Shown in pieces: positions 35,562 to 37,567 of a stretch of 37,567 nucleotides of DNA. The notes under the pieces are model-generated. The model was given only the letters and a program-made list of their open reading frames with translations. It was not told the origin of the DNA and did not search any database. The number at the start of each line of letters is the position of its first letter. Within the stretch, counting starts at the first letter, position 1. Origin of the DNA: Saccoglossus kowalevskii (Eukaryota; Hemichordata; Enteropneusta; Harrimaniidae); NCBI RefSeq assembly GCF_000003605.2, contig NW_003134843.1, positions 259,288 to 296,854 of the forward strand, in the 5' to 3' direction. Made by a program: the position numbers and the translations under genes.

Positions 35562-36467
35562 TATCCCACCAATCAAATCGGGCATGTTGGGTTCAAACAT
35601 AGGCTTTGGTGTCGGTTGCCTAATCAAGTGATTGAATCGACCATGAGTTTTAACTATCTTAGTCATAAAATAACACCGGACATAGATGACAACGTAGATA
35701 TAATACCACCAGAAACATTTTTTGTGTCAAGAGAAAACCTACTGCTTAGATAATTTGGGAACTGTACCTATGCTGTAAAAAAACCCTGCTATTTAAGATA
35801 TTCTGTTACAATATCTACGGTTGTCAACTTTGTAGTGCATTCAACAAACGCCATTGAACTCTCTGAAGACGCAGACTACAGTGAGAGAGGTATGTTCTCG
35901 TCTAATGAAGTGAAGTCTTTTTTTCGAGCTTTATAAAAAAAAAGTATTTTTGAATTCAGAGAGCGTGAGAGCTTGACAGTTAAGTATATTGTCCAGATTA
36001 TGGAATATTGATGTGCACTGGAGATCTTCTTTACTACAGAACTTGAATACTAGGAACACGTTATATTGATATTGTGGATGTAATCGCATCATATTTAGAA
36101 CTATTGTCTATACGTATCGGGTTATTCCTTTCAGTTGTATGATTTCTTTATTGATATAAACTATGGTTTCTAACAAATAGTAATAATAATATAAGCACTG
36201 AGACTTTAATTTACTCCTATTCAATATTTTTAATTTAAAACTGAAATGATTGACGTTAAACAATGTCCAAATGTACGTATATTATTGTACACATTGAATG
36301 TATACAAATACTATTATAATGTCATTATTTATATATTTTAGGTCGTTATTATTATGTCATTATTCACTTAATATGTCGATTTCGAACATGCTCATCATGG
36401 TTAAAAAACAATTGGAATTACGTCACAATGCATCGAAGATTATAAAATGACACACCCCTTATGATAT

Positions 36468-36531
36468 GATGGATTTGAAATCACCGAATTTTTACCACAG
36501 CTAAATAACTGAAAATAATATGTGAAAATTA
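36468..36531 (+). repeat. ~60-bp direct repeat, copy 1
   Basis: GATGGATTTGAAATCACCGA and the following atttttaccacagctaaata are nearly identical to 37018-37080, 550 bases downstream in the same orientation. Weaker similarity (caccaaacag, tgtaat) surrounds both copies. Confidence 0.8.
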
Positions 36532-37017
36532 TCTTATTTTAGTTTGGTTGCGCGTTGACCATCTGCTTTATCACCAAGAAACACCATGGCAGGCGCAGTA
36601 ATTCCATATGTAATGTAATATGTGTGTGATGTGTCCCGCCAAACGTTGCTTGGTCATACCATGGCCCAATTTTAAAACCAATGAATTAATATGAAACTAG
36701 TGTTAACTCCTGACGATGGCCAACAAATTACAAACGATACAAGTTTACGTGCACTGTAAGACACGATTCAACACGACGACAGTTTCAAAGCCTGGAACCA
36801 TTTTACTTTGTCTAATAAATGACGAGCATCCGGGGTATTGCAAGAAATGAAAATATTTGGCTTGTGTGCATTTTATGAAAAAGGAATGAAAGCCTGAAAG
36901 TTGTGATTTTTAATCGGACATGTAATTTGCGGAGAAAATCACCAAACAGACCCACCAGACATTTAATTTGTAATGATATGGATTGAATTTACCACATTAG
37001 ACATTTGCAAGGATAAG

Positions 37018-37080
37018 ATGGATTTGAAATCACCGAATTTTCACCACAGCTAAATAACTGAAAATAATATGCAAAAATTA
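37018..37080 (+). repeat. ~60-bp direct repeat, copy 2
   Basis: Partner of 36468-36531. Both contain CCACAGCTAAATAACTGAAA then ATAATATG. Related short pieces at 36935-36960 and 37115-37135 (caccaaacag) suggest a degenerate larger tandem unit. Confidence 0.8.
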
Positions 37081-37567
37081 ATTGTGATTCACAGAGACAT
37101 GTAATATATGATATTTGAATCCACCAAACAGGTACATCAAACATGTACATTACAATATTAGAATTAGTTGTAGCACTTTAGTGCAAGTAACTGAAACTGT
37201 TGAACGTTGAATGATCGTAATACTGAAACAAAAAATTAAACAACATGACCGCGTCATTTTTTTCTGAAACGAGAAGCAGGATCTTTTAAATGCCGTTGCA
37301 ATACACGTGTATTTAATACGACGCTCACTGATTTAAGACACTGTGAACGATATGTATATATATATATGCGAAGTATTGCAAATGTCTATTTTACGTTTTT
37401 TATTATATGCTCCCGGGACATGTACACTCTGCGATAGCAGTGACTTCATTTTAATTGCGTTTCGATCAATGCTTATTTAGGCAATTCTTCTTCTAAATAA
37501 TTGCTTGTCACAATTAAACAGCTACAATAAAGTTTGCAAATGAATAATTACATTAGTTTGACCTGTC

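Larger units (their letters stand above)
33478..37567. other. Gene-free stretch
   Basis: No gene is supported. Open frames at 35133-35438 (101 codons) and 35538-35753 (71 codons) show no recognisable domain; the second begins inside the hairpin at 35492-35561. The far end holds a duplicated 60-bp block. Confidence 0.45.

Noticed and set aside
1-37567. CRISPR array, operon or other prokaryotic system
   Set aside because: Intron-containing animal genes, SINE/MITE-type repeats and absence of dense ORFs exclude it. The tandem arrays are contiguous satellites without unique spacers.

Overview
The window is metazoan nuclear DNA. It is AT-rich and gene-sparse, with introns flanked by GT/AG sites, SINE- and MITE-like repeats, a dead LINE reverse-transcriptase fragment and many micro- and minisatellites. 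The coding content is two type II carbohydrate sulfotransferases and one rhodopsin-family GPCR. That would fit a marine invertebrate such as a hemichordate, echinoderm, cephalochordate or lophotrochozoan, but the sequence alone does not fix the species.

Layout. 1-5400: no gene I can defend; two copies of a TTAA-flanked MITE-like family and a diverged dispersed repeat. 5402-6927 (minus): a complete two-exon sulfotransferase, gene 1. Its tiny first exon and upstream region exist twice in tandem (about 6893-7250 and 7290-7640). 8950-12960: a module of satellite, SINE tail and intron sequence repeated three times. The first copy carries a decayed version of a sulfotransferase splice acceptor and exon start. 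12960-14058 (plus): the main exon of a second sulfotransferase, gene 2, divergently oriented to gene 1. 14059-30056: a long stretch without a convincing gene, holding a LINE RT relic (15660-15985), an (AAAAT)n array, a MITE-like element (25822-25990) and one exon-like open frame (28260-28681, minus). 30065-32127 (plus): a seven-transmembrane receptor in two coding exons, possibly three, with a 52-bp minisatellite in intron 1. 32640-37567: no gene; another MITE copy, a hairpin and a duplicated ~60-bp block.

How the genes relate. The two sulfotransferases are close paralogues, divergently arranged. They share the same phase-2 intron just before the membrane anchor, so they come from one intron-containing ancestor. 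Both would act in the Golgi, moving sulfate from PAPS to glycan chains. Nothing in the sequence links the GPCR functionally to them. The locus reads as a family evolving by local duplication: whole gene, first exon plus promoter, and intron fragment. I found no evidence of a novel multi-gene system.
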